Assembly (NCBI GenBank): GCA_020328155.1
Contig: JAIXMX010000012.1
Span: 1-37,513, forward strand
Length of the DNA stretch: 37,513 nucleotides
Origin: Candidatus Endomicrobiellum agilis
GTDB lineage: Bacteria > Elusimicrobiota > Endomicrobiia > Endomicrobiales > Endomicrobiaceae
Reading direction: 5' to 3'
A program made the position numbers and the translations under genes. Under the pieces are notes generated by a model. It was not told the DNA's origin and ran no database searches. It worked only from the letters and a program-made list of their open reading frames with translations. Below, piece by piece: positions 36,057-37,513 of the stretch. Positions within the stretch are counted from its first letter, which is position 1. Each line of letters begins with the position of its first letter.

Positions 36057-36090
36057 ACCGCTTCAAATTACGAACCGGTTTCAAAGCGGT
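36057..36090. other. Hairpin in the 321-bp rplC-rplD spacer
   Basis: ACCGCTT (36057-36063) pairs with AAGCGGT (36084-36090) around a loop containing the self-complementary AACCGGTT. ATCTAAAGCT is present twice flanking it (36037-36046 and 36094-36103). The spacer holds no coding frame. Its role is unknown; regulation of rplD or a relic of an inserted repeat are both possible. Confidence 0.35.
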
Positions 36091-36299
36091 AAATATCTAA
36101 AGCTCGGTAAGCGTCATGTCTTTTGCGTCAAACCAAATTCTCCACACACAGCTATTTTACATCTTCGCTTTCTTACTGCGAAATCCGCTAGGACATACTC
36201 AAAAGCGACAGTTTCCTATTTCAAAAATGCTCAAAACCGCACATTTCAAATCAAACTAAATTTCAACCAAGCCAAACATAAGCTGTAAAACAGTAAACA

Positions 36300-36977
36300 C
36301 TATTTCTTCTTAGTTTTTGCTTTTTCCGGCACGACTGAAATTTTTGGAATTTTTTTAAGCGTACTGCTTATAAACAACGTTCCTTTATTAACAGAAGGAA
36401 CAGAACCTTTAATAAGCAAAATATTTTTTCCAGCGTCAACATTTACAACAAGCAGCTTCTGCACCGTAACATATTCATTACCTAAATGTCCGGACATTTT
36501 CATGCCTTTTAAAACTTTCTGAGGTCCCTGCGCACCGCTTGAACCTCTTGAACGGGTTCTATCAGACTGCCCGTGAGAAACAGGCTGCATGCCAAAATTA
36601 TGTCTCTTAATAACTCCGGCATAGCCCTTGCCTTTTGTAAGAGCAAAGACATCAACGTAATCGCCGGCTTTAAACACATCCACTTTTATTTCTTGTCCGA
36701 CAGAAAAACCACTCGCGTCAGAGACTCTGAACTCTCTGATAATTTTTCTGCACGATATATTATTTTTCTTAAAAAATCCCAATTGTGGATTGCTGAGGCT
36801 TTTTTCCTTTATTTCCCCAAAACCAAGCTGAACAGCGGCATAACCGTTTTTTTCAACCGTGCGCACACCTGTGACAATGCAGGGTCCCGCTTCTACCACA
36901 GTTACAGGTACGACATTCCCTTTCTCGTTGAAAACCTGCGTCATGCCTATTTTTTTTCCAATAATAGATTTTAACAT
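36300..36977 (-). CDS. rplC: 50S ribosomal protein L3
   Basis: The 225-residue protein starts [20 protein letters not shown] and has [40 protein letters not shown] and [21 protein letters not shown]3 is needed early in 50S assembly. The C-terminus is Lys-rich. Confidence 0.98.
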   Translation of the reverse strand: MLKSIIGKKIGMTQVFNEKGNVVPVTVVEAGPCIVTGVRTVEKNGYAAVQLGFGEIKEKSLSNPQLGFFKKNNISCRKIIREFRVSDASGFSVGQEIKVDVFKAGDYVDVFALTKGKGYAGVIKRHNFGMQPVSHGQSDRTRSRGSSGAQGPQKVLKGMKMSGHLGNEYVTVQKLLVVNVDAGKNILLIKGSVPSVNKGTLFISSTLKKIPKISVVPEKAKTKKK

Positions 36978-37009
36978 ATTTTCTCTCTAAAATTCAAATA
37001 TTTTAACCA

Positions 37010-37336
37010 TTACATCTTGATTTCAATATCAACGCCCGCTGGCAAATCAAGTTTCATAAGTTCCTCAACAGTTTTTGAAGAAGGTTCGCGAATGTCGACC
37101 AATCTCTTGTGAACTCTCATTTCAAACTGTTCGCGCGATTTCTTGTCGGTATGCACAGATCTGTTAACCGTATATTTTTTTATGCTGGTAGGCAAAAGCA
37201 CAGGTCCCGTTATAGCCGCACCGGTACGTCTTGCCGTTTCTACAATTTTTGCAAGAGAATCGTCTAACATTTTATGATCATACGCCCGCAACTTAATCCT
37301 TAAACGCTGAGTCGGCACTACTTTTTCATTTACCAT
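37010..37336 (-). CDS. rpsJ: 30S ribosomal protein S10
   Basis: The 108-residue protein has the family blocks [40 protein letters not shown] and [21 protein letters not shown]10 is part of the 30S head and also binds NusB in antitermination. It is the first gene of the long ribosomal run in this window. Upstream, 37337-37513 holds no recognised gene, only a 25-codon minus-strand frame (37405-37482, MIEVFSKYALRRYIFENEK) without a ribosome-binding site. Confidence 0.98.
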   Translation of the reverse strand: MVNEKVVPTQRLRIKLRAYDHKMLDDSLAKIVETARRTGAAITGPVLLPTSIKKYTVNRSVHTDKKSREQFEMRVHKRLVDIREPSSKTVEELMKLDLPAGVDIEIKM

Positions 37337-37513
37337 AAAATTTAATCCTGTTCATTTTATCTTCGTTTTCTAAATAAGCGTTAAGTCTTTACTCGCAACA
37401 ACAGTCAATCAATAATAGTCTTCCCTTTCTCATTCTCAAAAATATATCGCCTTAAAGCATATTTACTAAATACCTCTATCATCACTCAACTATTTCCGTA
37501 ACCACTCCCGAAC

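Overview
The window looks like a piece of a reduced, AT-rich bacterial chromosome that is still losing genes. Roughly half is dense, intact housekeeping sequence. The rest is long gene-poor stretches holding frameshifted or truncated remains of genes, many of which begin with a signal peptide or a lipoprotein signal. The diderm rod-type gene set (MreBCD, PBP2, RodA, a SurA/PpiC-type foldase, an AsmA-like protein), the AT richness and the many pseudogenes suggest an obligate symbiont. My best guess is an Elusimicrobiota lineage such as termite-gut Endomicrobium. That is inference from gene content, not a database match.

Region 1 (1-8349). After a short 3' end of a gene cut by the window edge and a broken gene (389-1036) come an exported PpiC-type peptidyl-prolyl isomerase and pdxA on the + strand. 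A small PQ-loop-like membrane protein and a P-loop nucleotide kinase follow on the - strand. From about 4.2 to 7.9 kb nearly everything is eroded: a multi-frameshift gene, two lipoprotein leaders, an exported-protein pseudogene and one possibly intact exported protein (6195-6614).

Region 2 (8350-10686). An AsmA-like membrane-anchored protein and a CCA-adding/poly(A) polymerase-family enzyme with an HD domain lie on the + strand.

Region 3 (10687-12508). This accessory stretch holds tandem hairpins, a candidate structured RNA with a three-way junction (10967-11076), a secreted protein built of near-identical 60-bp repeats with a decaying fourth copy, and more gene fragments.

Region 4 (12509-37336, all on the - strand, so transcription runs from high to low coordinates). 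This is a merged S10-spc-alpha ribosomal cluster: rpsJ rplC rplD rplW rplB rpsS rplV rpsC rplP rpmC rpsQ rplN rplX rplE rpsN rpsH rplF rplR, then a 1.95-kb interruption, then rpsE rplO secY adk map infA rpmJ rpsM rpsK rpsD rpoA rplQ. It continues directly into the rod-shape cluster mreB mreC mreD mrdA rodA. rpmD (L30) is absent. Several inter-gene spacers are unusually long and carry hairpins. The rplR-rpsE gap contains the remains of two non-ribosomal genes.

Together the intact genes cover translation, transcription (RpoA), protein export (SecY), N-terminal methionine removal (Map), adenylate balance (Adk), tRNA 3'-end maturation, vitamin B6 synthesis and cell elongation. The decayed genes are mostly surface or exported proteins and functions I could not identify. 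I saw no tRNA, rRNA, CRISPR array or complete insertion sequence.
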